A DNA stretch of 64,000 nucleotides, taken from the NCBI GenBank assembly GCA_022605425.2, contig CM061256.1:496001-560000 (forward strand). The letters are read 5' to 3'. A model generated the notes under the pieces. It was given only the letters and a program-made list of their open reading frames with translations. It was not told the DNA's origin and did no database searches. This stretch comes from Hamiltosporidium tvaerminnensis. Taxonomy: Eukaryota > Microsporidia > Dubosqiidae. Numbering within the stretch: the stretch's first letter is position 1; every line of letters begins with the position of its first letter. Below are positions 44,551 through 56,900 of this stretch, piece after piece. The position numbers and the translations under genes were made by a program.

Positions 44551-44559
44551 TGTATAAAT

Positions 44560-44790
44560 TATAAATAAAGAAGAGATAAACAGTGGGGTAGGGGATGTAT
44601 ATAGAAGAGAAGAGAATAGAATAGTAGGAAATAGAAGGGTAGGGAATAGAAGGGTAGGGAATAGAAGAGAGTATAAGGGTAGGGAATAGAAAGTTAGGAA
44701 AGAAAAGAAAATAAATAAAAGGAAAGCAAATGAAAGAAATGAAAATAATATAAATAAATGAAAAGAAATAAAAAGAAAGCAAAAGTGGTA
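44560..44790. repeat. Purine-rich degenerate repeat upstream of RLP24
   Basis: The plus strand is built of GTAGGGAATAGAAGGGTA-type units and AGAAAAGAAA runs, giving a strongly pyrimidine-rich coding strand upstream of RLP24. Confidence 0.75.
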
Positions 44791-47700
44791 GGAAAATCGA
44801 TCTAAAAATGTATGAAGGTTGGTTTTAGAGTATTTAAGATTTAGTCTTTCTAAAAAAAATGCAAATTATTAAATGAAATAAGTTGCAAAAAAAATATTGA
44901 AGTGAAAATTTAAAATTTAAATTCAAAGACTTATTATAAAGGAAAAGATAAAAAAAGGCGAAGTTGGTAGAAGTAAAGAATATTTTTTTCGAAAATTATT
45001 TACTTCTTTACTTAAATATATGATCCACTGAAATTCTAAACAGAAGTACCAAGTGTTTTTATGAGGCAAACGATGTAATCTTGATAGTTATATTAAGTTT
45101 GCAATCATATGATAAAGCTTCTACGTTTGGATCAAATATTCACGATAAATCTTTATTATAAATATTTCCATATCAAAACAAACTCATAATTTTACAGCTC
45201 TTATTTAATTCGAAAGAAAGAGGAAGGCTAATATATCTCCTCGATAGTATATGCGAATTTTAAATAGGGCGGAAATTCAACTGTATTTGGCTTTCGTAGT
45301 ATTATGATAGGGAATTTGGTTATACTGTTACTATCCAGTTCAAAAAAATAAGAAATCAAGGGGGGAGAAGATCATGTAATGTGACATATAATCGCCTTTA
45401 TTTCACATATTTAACTTCTCATAATAGCAAATTACTCTATATTGGCTTGGTTAGGAATAAATTTGTAAAACCAGTAACTCACGGAAAACAAGTCTTAGCC
45501 CGAGAACGATTCGAATTCGAAAGCATTTAAGCAAAATAGTGATAGTAAATTTCTGAACCTTATTAATCGTATGTATATATCGGATCGATAAGCAGAATCT
45601 CGTTTTCCGCAAACAATAATTGACGTGCACGTAATATAGAGGTTGCGCAGGTATACTATGCTGAAAAGCAAACAATAATAAGCCTAGATCTGTTTGGAAG
45701 AAAACATAAAAGTATAATATCTAAGTTTGTACTGAAAAAAGATCTTTCCTTGTGGTATATAAACAAAAGGAACTCTCGTTATCGAAATAAATTTCAAGAA
45801 ATTTATACATGGATATACTTTGGGATTTAAGAAAAATGGAAAATTATTGACTTATCTTAGAAATAAGTCATCAAAATTTTATGGAAAAAAATACTACATA
45901 TAAAAATAAGACAAAAGTATAAAAATAAGACAAAAGTATAAAAATAGACTCGTATTTGAGAAATATTCAATATAAAATGTATATGACACTATCAAAATAT
46001 GTATAAATTCAAAATAAAGGCTAAGTGTAGTGAAATTATGAGTTTTTTCTTTAATTTAAACAGTAGTAGTTAAATATTTTATATGATAGATGATAATACT
46101 TCGTATCAAATATTTAATAAACCATAATTTTTTTCTTGCTAAATCTATTAAAATATTTAAATTTCTTCATAATAGCAAGCATCTTGAATTGTATAATAAG
46201 TATAGTTTCTTATCCAGCAGCTTTCATACTGCCGAAACATCTTAATTATACTATAAAACACATTTTTCAAAGGTAAAATTAATGCAAAAAGATTTTACGG
46301 CGATTTAACTTTTATAATCTAAAAGAATATCATAAAAAGCTCTTAAGTACACTAAATCCCATTCATCTCTCCATTTTACAAGTTCAAAATAACTTTGCCA
46401 CGAAAGTATTGCTTACGATTTAAAAAAAAAAAGCTTAACACTCTCATAATTTATTAGGAGGAGTAGGAGAAGCTCAAGTAACGAAAGAAGCGAAGTTTAA
46501 TGGTATTGATTCTGAAATAAAATGTTACGAGAATTTGAAGACGGGATATTATTCTGCAAGTAATGATGCAGCTATATTACCTATTCAATACAACGAATAT
46601 GAAATTTGAACCTCTTGATTTAAGTCTGAAATTTATTAAAAAACAATTTTAATCTTAAATTGATATTTAATTGGAGTAAAGATTTAAAAAAATATTAGAG
46701 AAGCCTAAAAACAGTTCTGCTGATATCTGATTATGCCTTTCTTATTTATATAGTATGAATACTGCGATCCATGAACATGATTATATTTAACAAAGACGAT
46801 GATAGTTCTAAACCAATTCCTATAGTAACCATCAACTTATTATTTATCGATATTTTAAAGTTTATGAAGTTTTATTCAATCTTGGTATCTTATACGGGCG
46901 AAAAAGAATTTTTGAAAATTAAAAATTCAGAGAATAGTAAGTGTAGCTGGGCAAGAAGAATATTTTTTTGAAGATATTGTTCCATTTCTTTAGAACTAGC
47001 ATGTTTATGAATGTACAAGTGTAAGTGAAGACAACAGACTATGTATAATACTTAAATCTTTTTAAGTACAAAGATATTAATTGCAAGCCTTTAAAGGCTT
47101 TTCTTAGGAAGTAAAAAATGGATTATTTTTTAAACAATTATTCAACGCGTGATTTCATCCTTCTATTACCATATATAAGTACTTTGACCTTCCTTGGTGA
47201 ATTACCTTGGTCCAAACTTGTTGATACAGTGAGACGGGAAAATACATCTAATACCAGAATCGAAAACCGACTTTACCGTTTTGAAATCGACTTTGAAAGG
47301 GGTAGGCTAGATTTAAAGTTGCGTGGTAACTTACGTTATCAGAACTCTTGAATTATTTGCAAAATAAACGAAATTTGTTAACACGACTAAATATATTAGG
47401 CGAAAAAATGATAAAACCTAGCTTGCGCTTTATAGTTGCTACATCGAGTGAATTTAGGAACAAAGCCGGGGTCTCTTGGAATATGAAAGTGTAAAATTTG
47501 AAAATTTACGCAATGAAAGAATAAAAACTTCATTCTAAATTCTATAATACCAGAAATATGAACTATTAGTTATAGATAATTTTAAAAAATATAGGCAAGC
47601 AAAATCAGGCAGAACGATAAATAGTTTTTATATTTGTGATAGAGTTACATTTAAATTACCAGAAAAACCATATATCTCTCTAGTTAATCCGGTAAGAACG

Positions 47701-50700
47701 TAGAGCGATTGGTAACATTCGTTAAAAAAGAGGTCGAATAATACATGAAACAACAGAAATAAGGTTCTGTTGTGAAATTATGTATCTATTTAATAAATAA
47801 AAACTAAATATATAAATGAATCAGGAATCCCTACATGCAAGTAATTATTAAGAATATTTGCGCTTAAATAGGAGTAGAAAGCTCACTGAACAAGTTTGAA
47901 CTCTGCCATAGAAACTTGGTATTTTTTTATGAGCAAATATTTCAATTACCTGCAAATATTAAATCTTATCACTTTCTGTCAACCTGGTAATGATTGTCTA
48001 CACCGATAAATTATGCAATAAATACGTATATTCTAATGATTTATGCTATTATTTTGAATTACGTACTTGTAAAATATTTTTATATGAAATTCTTGGGATG
48101 CATGCCACAAATAAAAACAGATATACATACTTAACACAGATACCTATAAATGTTGTGGCATATATGCTGCCTTTTACATAAAACGAGAGCCAAAACCTTT
48201 TTTATTAAACGAAGTAGATCAAAGTCAAAAATCCATACCTATGAAGTCTGAAAAAGCATCATATATTTACATAAAAGAACCCCGAGACAATGCAACCTAT
48301 ACTACTTTTCTTAAAAATAGTTGATACGGAGGAATGTTTTAATTATTTAAGAGAAACATGAAACACATGTTTTGAGTGTTACGCTCAAAAGCAAATATCT
48401 AATAAATAAAATTGCAAACTAAACTGATATAGGAGAGTGTTATAAAAGAGTAAAGAGGTGGATCTATATTTAAAGTAGAATAAAACACCGAAGCTAGAAT
48501 TTTGGTCTTTTTTTCTTAATCAATACACAATATTATAATTAAAAACAATATTTTATGCTTTAGAAATCAATAAAATTTGAATGCAAGAAAAAACCTCACA
48601 ACCTGTATTTGAATAGATACGATTATTATTTTATAAAATGAAGAATTAGGAAAGCTGCACAAATATTCTAGGATAATGCATTTTATTGTAGAAATAAATA
48701 GTTATTTTTTTCTTTTACTTTAAGATGTTTTTTTATGCTATGGAGAAAAAACTTAGTGGGCGTTCGTTTCAATTTTACTGGCAAATATGCTATGATTGTT
48801 TTTAGCATCGGTAAAATTATAGGAAAAATTTACACTGACGATTTTTTGCGCTTATGATACACATTTATATCCTGAATATGTTTTCATTAATTGTCGCTAG
48901 AATTGTAGACAATAAATAAAACTTTAGAATAAGTTTTTTATAAAGATTGGTGGATATATTTTCTTGTTGAGAACTATAACGAAAACTAGAAATCATATAC
49001 CAAAGCATTTGATTATTATTTTTTGAAATAAACTGCCTTATGAAATAGTATTTATCACATTTATTTTCGAAATACAAATATTTACTAACGAAAAATAAGA
49101 AATCGAAAACGAACAACTCAAGACTCATTGATTTTTTGGATTATAATGAAGAAGCTATTACGCGAAAACGTTAAAAATAACCAAAGTGGTAAACCAGCAA
49201 GTATATTAGTAAACATATTTAATAAAAATATAAAATTCTGAAATTTTTTACTTACAGTATTTTGGCTTCTTAGTTTGGAGACAAATACAAAGCTGAAAAA
49301 AACTATGCTGGTTCTCATCTGAGATAAAGTTTCTAAATTTCTAGTTGCATTAATTAGATAGAATACAAATTAGAACTGTGACGATGTATTAGAATTTAAA
49401 TAAAGTGTAGAGATAAATTTTCATTTTAGCATAAAAATTTAGTAAATGATTATTTAAGTTAATGATTGAATCGTTTAAATGTATTCCGAGGTCAAAAAGC
49501 CTAGAAATTTTGAAATTTATCTTTTTTTTGTTCTTACGTTTCGATAACACATCGTGTCTTATATACTGGAATATATTCGACTTCTCTTTAGTATATCTAA
49601 TCGATGTTTTATTGACTTTAGTTCTTAATTTGAGATTCAATCACCCAAGCTTTTGCTTGAAAAATATTTTATTGCTGTGGCACTGTTGATATTCAATATG
49701 ATATTCTTCCTCTATGACAGTATTTTTTCTGATAGAACTTGGGATTATTCAAAATTAAAATCACATTTTCGAACGATTCTTATTCTTTCTTATTTAAAAA
49801 AATTTCGAAATTTTATGTACAATATCTTTTAAATCTAATATTCGAGCAAACAGCAAAGTTAGTTGAGATATATTCTAGATACTTTATACAGAACACTCCT
49901 GAAATATCATATAAATAGATTCCAAAATTTTTCATTATGGAAATATGTTTGTCAAGAGCATGTTTTATAATCAATTTAGTTTTTTATATTGCTGTGCGAA
50001 TGTCGAAATATATTTTCCAATAATTTTTAAAAATTGGGATCACTTTTTAGAAATATAGATACAATGGGATATTTCAAAAATTTCAAAATGAATTTGTTTT
50101 TATATCCGTCGTTACTACAAATACTCATTTTAAAGAAGTGTTTAACGAGAAACCTTTTAATTGAGTTATGAACATTATTTAACTTATTAACACGGAAATA
50201 AAATACAGACACACCTATATTCGATGTAGATCTTAATATGACCATGTATTTATGATTTGTATGAATTTTGAAATTTCTTGGTGTATTAAAGAATCTTTGT
50301 AATATGATATTACAATTCCTTAGATATATTTTTGCATTTTATGTGAAAAACCTTAACTCGGTAAATACATCTATATAGCTCGTTCTTAAGCGGTTTGGTA
50401 TCGTTATACTAACCAAGTTATAATTTCTTACTTTTAACAAGCCTGAATAAAGTTCTTAGTTTATAAAATTTATTTCTTTTTATTCGACTGGTTTTTTGAG
50501 GTTTTTCATAAAATAAAAAAACCAGGAACTTTATTTAAATAATTAGTTTAGTGCTTACATTATCACATTTTTATAAATCGTTTTTGTCACAAAAAAAGGT
50601 GATATTTTTGGTTTTTTTGAGCTTCATGTTAATATTCAGAAACATATATTTACAGGTAAAAAACACTACCTGCACCACTTTTAATTTATAAATAATCGCA

Positions 50701-51385
50701 CAGGCGAGTTATGAATTCGATAACTATACACACATACGTTATAATATCTTAATAGGAGATCTAGTTTTTTTATCTTACAAAATCGCATAGAGTAAGTCTA
50801 ATTCTGTTATTAAATACTTGATAATAAACAAGATATTTCTGTCCATCTCTAATAAGTATCTGTTAGATGATATTTTGTATCGTAGATTTTATAATTCACA
50901 TAAACTTTTCCAATAATCGCTTTCTAGGATTAAAACTCCCTTCAATTCAATATATTTTAACCATTTTAATATGTTCACATGTTGGTTTTGAAATTTCGCT
51001 TTCGTTTCTGTCTGAGCATCTTTTTTTCGCTTCTAGGCTTTTTTTACGCCATTTGAATATTTTTTGCAAATTTAGAATCTTTAACTTTAGTGATACATCT
51101 AAAAATCATTAATTTACATGCCTTACATACTATCTATCGTTAATATATTGTTTGTTTCATCGAAATTTTTTTCATATGTAGAATTTATTTGTATATTTTG
51201 ACTTTTGTCACCCTCGATGATTAACTTTGATATTAATAGAGAGTCGAGAAATAATAATTCTAAAAAAATTTTTTTATCATTCTTTTATTCTGATGAATGT
51301 TTTAAAGTGAATTATAGTTCAATTTATTTGTAGATGTCGGAATAGTAATTTCTACAAAAAAATAAACTACTTTATTTAAAAGTAT
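44791..51385. other. AT desert with possible gene relics
   Basis: More than 6.5 kb without a convincing gene and without the island motif. Slightly GC-richer, partly open stretches occur at about 45440-45690, 46440-46620 (+, open without a start) and 47118-47480 (+, including a 77-codon stretch beginning MDYFLNNYSTRDF). Their composition suggests eroded coding sequence, but I recognise no family. Confidence 0.5.
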
Positions 51386-52070
51386 CACATCCTTTTAAAA
51401 AAGTGGCAAGTGTTAGATCTGTTTCCATGACCTTAACGCAGTTCTAGTTTTAGCATAAATAACTGCTATACACCCACCATCAGTACCCCTGTGATACATA
51501 AATCCCAAAGACTCTCATCTACCAGGTGATTAAAACCTAATTAATAGGCGAGGCAGTTGCCCGGTGTTCGTTAATGTCCGTTGCATGAAATGTGATCGAA
51601 AGGCGAAGCCCCCTGGGCTTCCCTAAGACCATGCAGCATTCCTATTTACTCTATACCTTCTAAACCATAAACTTCTAGCTAAATATATTCCAGAGACTAA
51701 CATGGGGTCCGCCCAGACAGTGCAATGTCATAGCAACAGGTATAACCTGCTACTTAGCTCTCCCGGATTTAAATGGTTTTTAATTTTAGATCTCCCAGGC
51801 GCCAAATCTTCTAACCCGAGTGAGCAAGGCTAAGCTTTCATGCTTTTATATGGCAAACATACAGGTTCAGCTGCGGTCTGTATCACTTTATATAAAAAAC
51901 CATCAAATAAATTTGTAGAAAAGGTTTCGTTATTTCATAGACTTCTCCTCCTCAATCAAACCTTATGGAACAACCGAAGACAAAGTGTGGTTTTTTCCCC
52001 CCAAAAATCCAAACAATGAGCCTCACACCAGTTTAACACACTCATTGTCAACATAAAATTCTTTATGTGG
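51386..52070. repeat. Dispersed 700-bp GC-richer repeat, copy B
   Basis: This copy matches 19362-20064 over its whole length, in the same orientation and with the same ends, although no LINE ORF adjoins it. The core around 51547-51586 is essentially unchanged between the two, while peripheral parts differ by substitutions and small indels. That pattern is expected for a mobile or transcribed unit. If the repeat is a LINE 3' UTR, this is a severely 5'-truncated insertion. Confidence 0.88.
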
Positions 52071-53695
52071 TCTAGAAAAAATAAAATATTTAAATTTTAA
52101 TAAATTTCTACTTCATCAAAATCATATTCAAAAAACATGCCCAACAGTCAAACGAAAGAAAACAAAGATTATTAAATAAAAGTTATAATTGCTATTCATT
52201 ATATTGTTTTTTTCTTTCAAAGCGACGGGCCCTCATTCAGGATTCTCACTGTAAATATTCAAGTTTGATTGCATAGTCCAAAAATTAAACATTTGGGATT
52301 GACGCTTATTTGCTAAAATAATTTTAATCCTTTAAAAACGTACCATTTCAATTAAATAAGATTTTCTTTTGATTTTATTATTTCTGCAAATGACAATTCA
52401 TAACTTTAATGTCTATTTTGCCATTGTTATGGTACCATAAATGATAATCAATCTTTTTTCTATTCATTTCTATTAATCTCATTGTTTATCACAGATTTGT
52501 CCATCTTTATAGATTGTAAAGGTATGGATCCGATTGTAGATAAAATTGTTCAAATGTATTCATCCAATAATCAGATTTTGGATCTGCAATAAAAAACTTA
52601 ACTATTAAGTCGTTTCTACTCTTATGACTTTTAAAAATTTAAAATTAAAATTGTCCAGATCGAAGCATTTGGATCAAAGAACGAAAAATATTACTACTCT
52701 CTGCTATAATAGAAATTGTTTTTCTATAATTAAAAATGCATACTGTTCAATTGGAAAAGGCTTGGATTAATTCCATAAATTTTATTTTTTAGAATATTTT
52801 CTATATCGCTCTTGTTCCGCAAATTCTACAAAATCCGATTTAGAAAAAATATAAATGATTCAATAATCCACACATTTGCTTGCACTATCATATATTCGAA
52901 ATTTTTTTTCCTAAGAGTAAGTTCACTTTTAGCAATTTGTTTCTCTTTTACAAATAGTACTTTGTCTGGTGTATAACCAACGATAAATATTTCTAAACCG
53001 AAGCTTATTAAAATTTCGACATCGTATATTTCGAATCGAAGTTTGCAAGGTAGTCATTACGAGTCTTTTTGAACAAAGATATTTTAGAACATATATTTTC
53101 TGATAATTCTTTTGAATCATCTTGTTGAATTTCGGCAATATTTTTTCCGTACAAATCTAGGTTGATATGTATTTTTGAAAATCTGAAAAACCACAAATAA
53201 CTAATTTTATACATCAAATCATGATTTTGTTCAAAAAAGCGACAGAATATTCTTTGCTATGCCCCAGCATAAGATCAAGATCTTTTATAAATAACTTTGG
53301 TGTTAATCACATAGAAACGAACTTTATTTTACATTTATAATCTTAAACTTGTTTACTTCAGCTATAATTTCTTATCTTCTTTAAGTGTATTTTATACTCT
53401 CGTGACGTCCGTTTCTCTTACATTTTAAGTCTTTCAAATCGAAATTTAGTCGCTCTTGAGCAATTCATTTTGAAAATTAGGCATTATTTTTTTCTTCTGG
53501 ATATTTTTTTCGCTTATATTTTCTTAAATTTTGTTTTTTAGAGCCTTTTCTCAACCTTTTATGTTTACTATGTTCGTTTTAGATCTATTTTTGTTCCATT
53601 TCGCCTTCGTTTTCGATTGAATTTTGATGATGAATATTTTTTTCTGTAAAAAACTATCATTTCAACGATATGATGTATTTAATTTATTTATTTTA
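52071..53695. other. AT-rich stretch with unclear coding relic
   Basis: No intact gene. Overlapping minus-strand open stretches at 52929-53217 in two frames suggest a frameshifted relic of unknown family. The Helitron end follows at 53696. Confidence 0.5.
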
Positions 53696-53722
53696 CTAGT
53701 CGTTAAGCCCGTGGAAACAGAC
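53696..53722 (-). other. Helitron 3' terminus: hairpin and CTAG
   Basis: The element ends in CTAG at 53696 (minus strand), with host T at 53695. The hairpin GTCTGT-TTCC-ACGGGC lies just inside. The wobble pairs could reflect C-to-T decay of one arm. Confidence 0.75.
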
Positions 53723-53999
53723 TCAATTATATATCAAAAAAGCTTAAATATTAAGTGAATTAAAGAATAGTATAGAAATTCGCTTTTATCTTCTTTATAT
53801 TGTTAAAATTCCTGCTTTTTAAGCAGTTTTTTAAAATTAGAAAAGTTTTTTATTTCTATAAGAGGCAGTTAAGAACATAGAAAATAATTAAAGGGAAGCA
53901 AGAAATTTTAATTTACAAAGATGTTGCATATATACTATACTTCGAACCAAAAATATTTAAAAATTACATAAGTAAATAAAGTCATTTATTTATCTTTGA

Positions 54000-56900
54000 A
54001 TTTCTGTTTTTTAAAATAAATTTTATACAACCTGGAACAAATTAATTTTTATATTGTTTACATTAAAAGAATAAGATTTTAGACTTCTAAAATTTTTCAT
54101 TTGAAAAAAATAGCGCTTGTAACTTATATATACACAGTTGTCTAAAACCGCTTTACACACAACATTTTTTGTAAATATTTTGTCACTTACAAGCAAAATT
54201 TTACCTTGCTCAGCCGTATCTTTAATATAAACTTTAACATCATTTGAACTTCTAACCCTAGGAAAGGCAACATAAAGTTGCCCATCGCCAAAAGCAGGTG
54301 TTGGTAGAAAAATACCAACCTTGTCTAGTTTTTTACCTTGAGCTTTGTTTATTGTCATAGCCAAAGCCAACCTGATTGGTAATTGTCTTCGTTTAAGTTG
54401 AAATAGAAGACCTGCATCTGATGTCAAATCGATTCTTGAAAGAAATATATAATCTTCTTTTCCCAAATCGGTCAATAATTTGGCTACAATGAGATTCGGC
54501 TTCATTTCACATACAATTAACCTAGTCCCGTTACAAAACCCTCTTTCTGTATTCAAATTTCTAAGAAGCATAATAATAGCGCCTTTTTAAAGATGAAGAG
54601 CGTGAGGAGGAGTTCCAGAAGGTGTAAGAGAATTTAAAAACTTAAATGAATAATCAGTTACATCACCAGTATCATCACTAATAAGACTATCTGTACTTAA
54701 ATAAGTTTTTTCCTCGCCCTGAAGAATATCAAGTACACTTTGATTGATTTTATTAACTGCCTCATTTGTATGCTTTAGAATTACCTTCTTGGAAAATTTA
54801 CAGACCGTATTTACGAATAGTATTTCCCCAAAAATATCTTTGACTTTATCTTTAGAAATCATATGAGATGAGATTTCAATTAAGGTTTTTTCTAAACCAT
54901 CAGTATTCATAAGTTGTCTATTGCCAAGTGTAATTTGCCATTCACTATACCGCTTGTCTTTCGCCCGAATATTGTTACGAAGTTTCAATATTTTAAAGTC
55001 ATTCCACAAAGAGAAATACTTTATGCTAGCATGAACAAAATCTGAGGCTTAAGCTCCGGGTATAACGGGCATACACTGTCTATAATCACGACCCAATTTT
55101 ATTACTTTCCCATCAAAACTTAATCGAGATTTACATTGAATGTCTTTCAATAATCTATCTTTACTTTGCAGGGCGAAAGCTGGAGCCGGGGTAGCTTCAT
55201 CCTATGTAATCAGAGAAGAATCATGAATTTCTCGCCCTTCGCTCGAGTTTGGTTTAACACCACAAACAGACGTTTCATTAAGAATCAGTGGAACTTTAAA
55301 TCTTGAATGATATGTTCTTCCTTTATGTAGTAAGTCTGCTGCTATTCTTGTTGAGGCAACTGAAATAATAGTTCTTCCACTTCGTTTTTTTTCATAATAC
55401 AACGCTCTTTAAAGATAAGTTTTTCCCTACCTCTTGGTCCGTTTAAAAATAATCACTTTTTCGTTATTGCTGTTATTTAAGGCGGTCATAATTTGTGCAA
55501 AAGCTATTCTTTGGTCTTCATTATATGTTTCTTTATAGTTAAAATTTTCTTGTTCATCAAATGTAGCACATAGTGGTATAAGATTAGTCGGAGAGTCTTC
55601 TAATCCGAAATCTCTACAGCGTTTTCCGTGTGTATTCAAAACCTTAATTATATAATTCAAAGCATAATTAAGGCACGATTCGCAAAATTCTTCAACGGCA
55701 TGCCGATAAAAGCGGCAATAGTCTTCGATAAGATTATCTTTGTGATTTGTTTATAATTTTGAAATTTCTGTAACATCACTAAAAAGACATATATATGCGA
55801 ATAAATCTCTTATCTTTTACGGTATTTTCATTGTTACTGCATCATTTATAGTTTCGTTTCAAAATTTTTCATCATTTGTCAACCCTTTTGCTCTAGCTGC
55901 GTCAAAATAATTTTTATAAGTTTTTTCGTCCACTGTCCTCAAATATTCGAATGAAGTGGCTCCCGGTATATGCCATAACAAAATTCTTAGTAATACAACT
56001 CAGAATTCAATATACTGATAGGTAAGATTCCTCGATACAGTTTTTTGCGTTTCTGATTCGAGGTAGCCACATGTGGTTTTTCCAGACAAAGTTCTCGGAG
56101 ATTTCGACATATTTTAAATGACAGTACTAACTATATTCCCTATTTAGTTTAAACCAAGCTTTTAATTTCATTCTATAATTGTAGATATAGATTCTTTTAT
56201 TCTTTATTCATCTGGTTGAAATAATATATTTTGTTCACCTTAAAGATGAACCGCTAGTCTTTCAACAGTGTGGCTTTGTTCATGTGTAGACAATTTAAAA
56301 ATTCTCCAGACTGCTTCATGCGGACTTACAGATTTTGAATCTTTATGATTTTTAATTTTGTCGAATCGAAAACTAATATTTGCCCGATCGAATCCTTTGT
56401 AAGCATAGCCAAATAAATATTTTACAGTTTTAAATGAAGCACATATATCACCATTTATATGGCAGTTATATTATAAGGAAAGATATGGACTATAAGGAAC
56501 ATCCCAGCTATTATCAACATGATTTTTCCTAATTTTAACTGGATCATTTTTTCGTCTATGATAAAGAGGGTATCCGTCAGATTTTAAAACTGTGTATTCT
56601 TGAAATTTTTTTAGAAATGATTTACTACATATATTTTCAACAATGCAAGATGAATATGACGAAAATACACAGGTTCCATGAATCATATTTTTAGTTATTA
56701 TAATAAATAATCTAGGGTGTGTATTTTTATCAGAAATTTCTGCCGAGACTATCTTTTCAAGTAATGCCGAATCGCGTGGCTTATAATTCTCTTCTAAAGT
56801 TATCAAAATATGAGCATGAGGTAATCATCTTTTTTGAAATTCTATGACACAGCAATATACATTTACTTTTCCAAAAATTATATTTTTTCTAATATCTGTC

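Noticed and set aside
45490-45530. TTCGAATTCGAA-like sequence suggesting a tRNA T-arm
   Set aside because: No acceptor stem, D-arm or anticodon arm could be arranged around it. No tRNA was recognised anywhere in the window.
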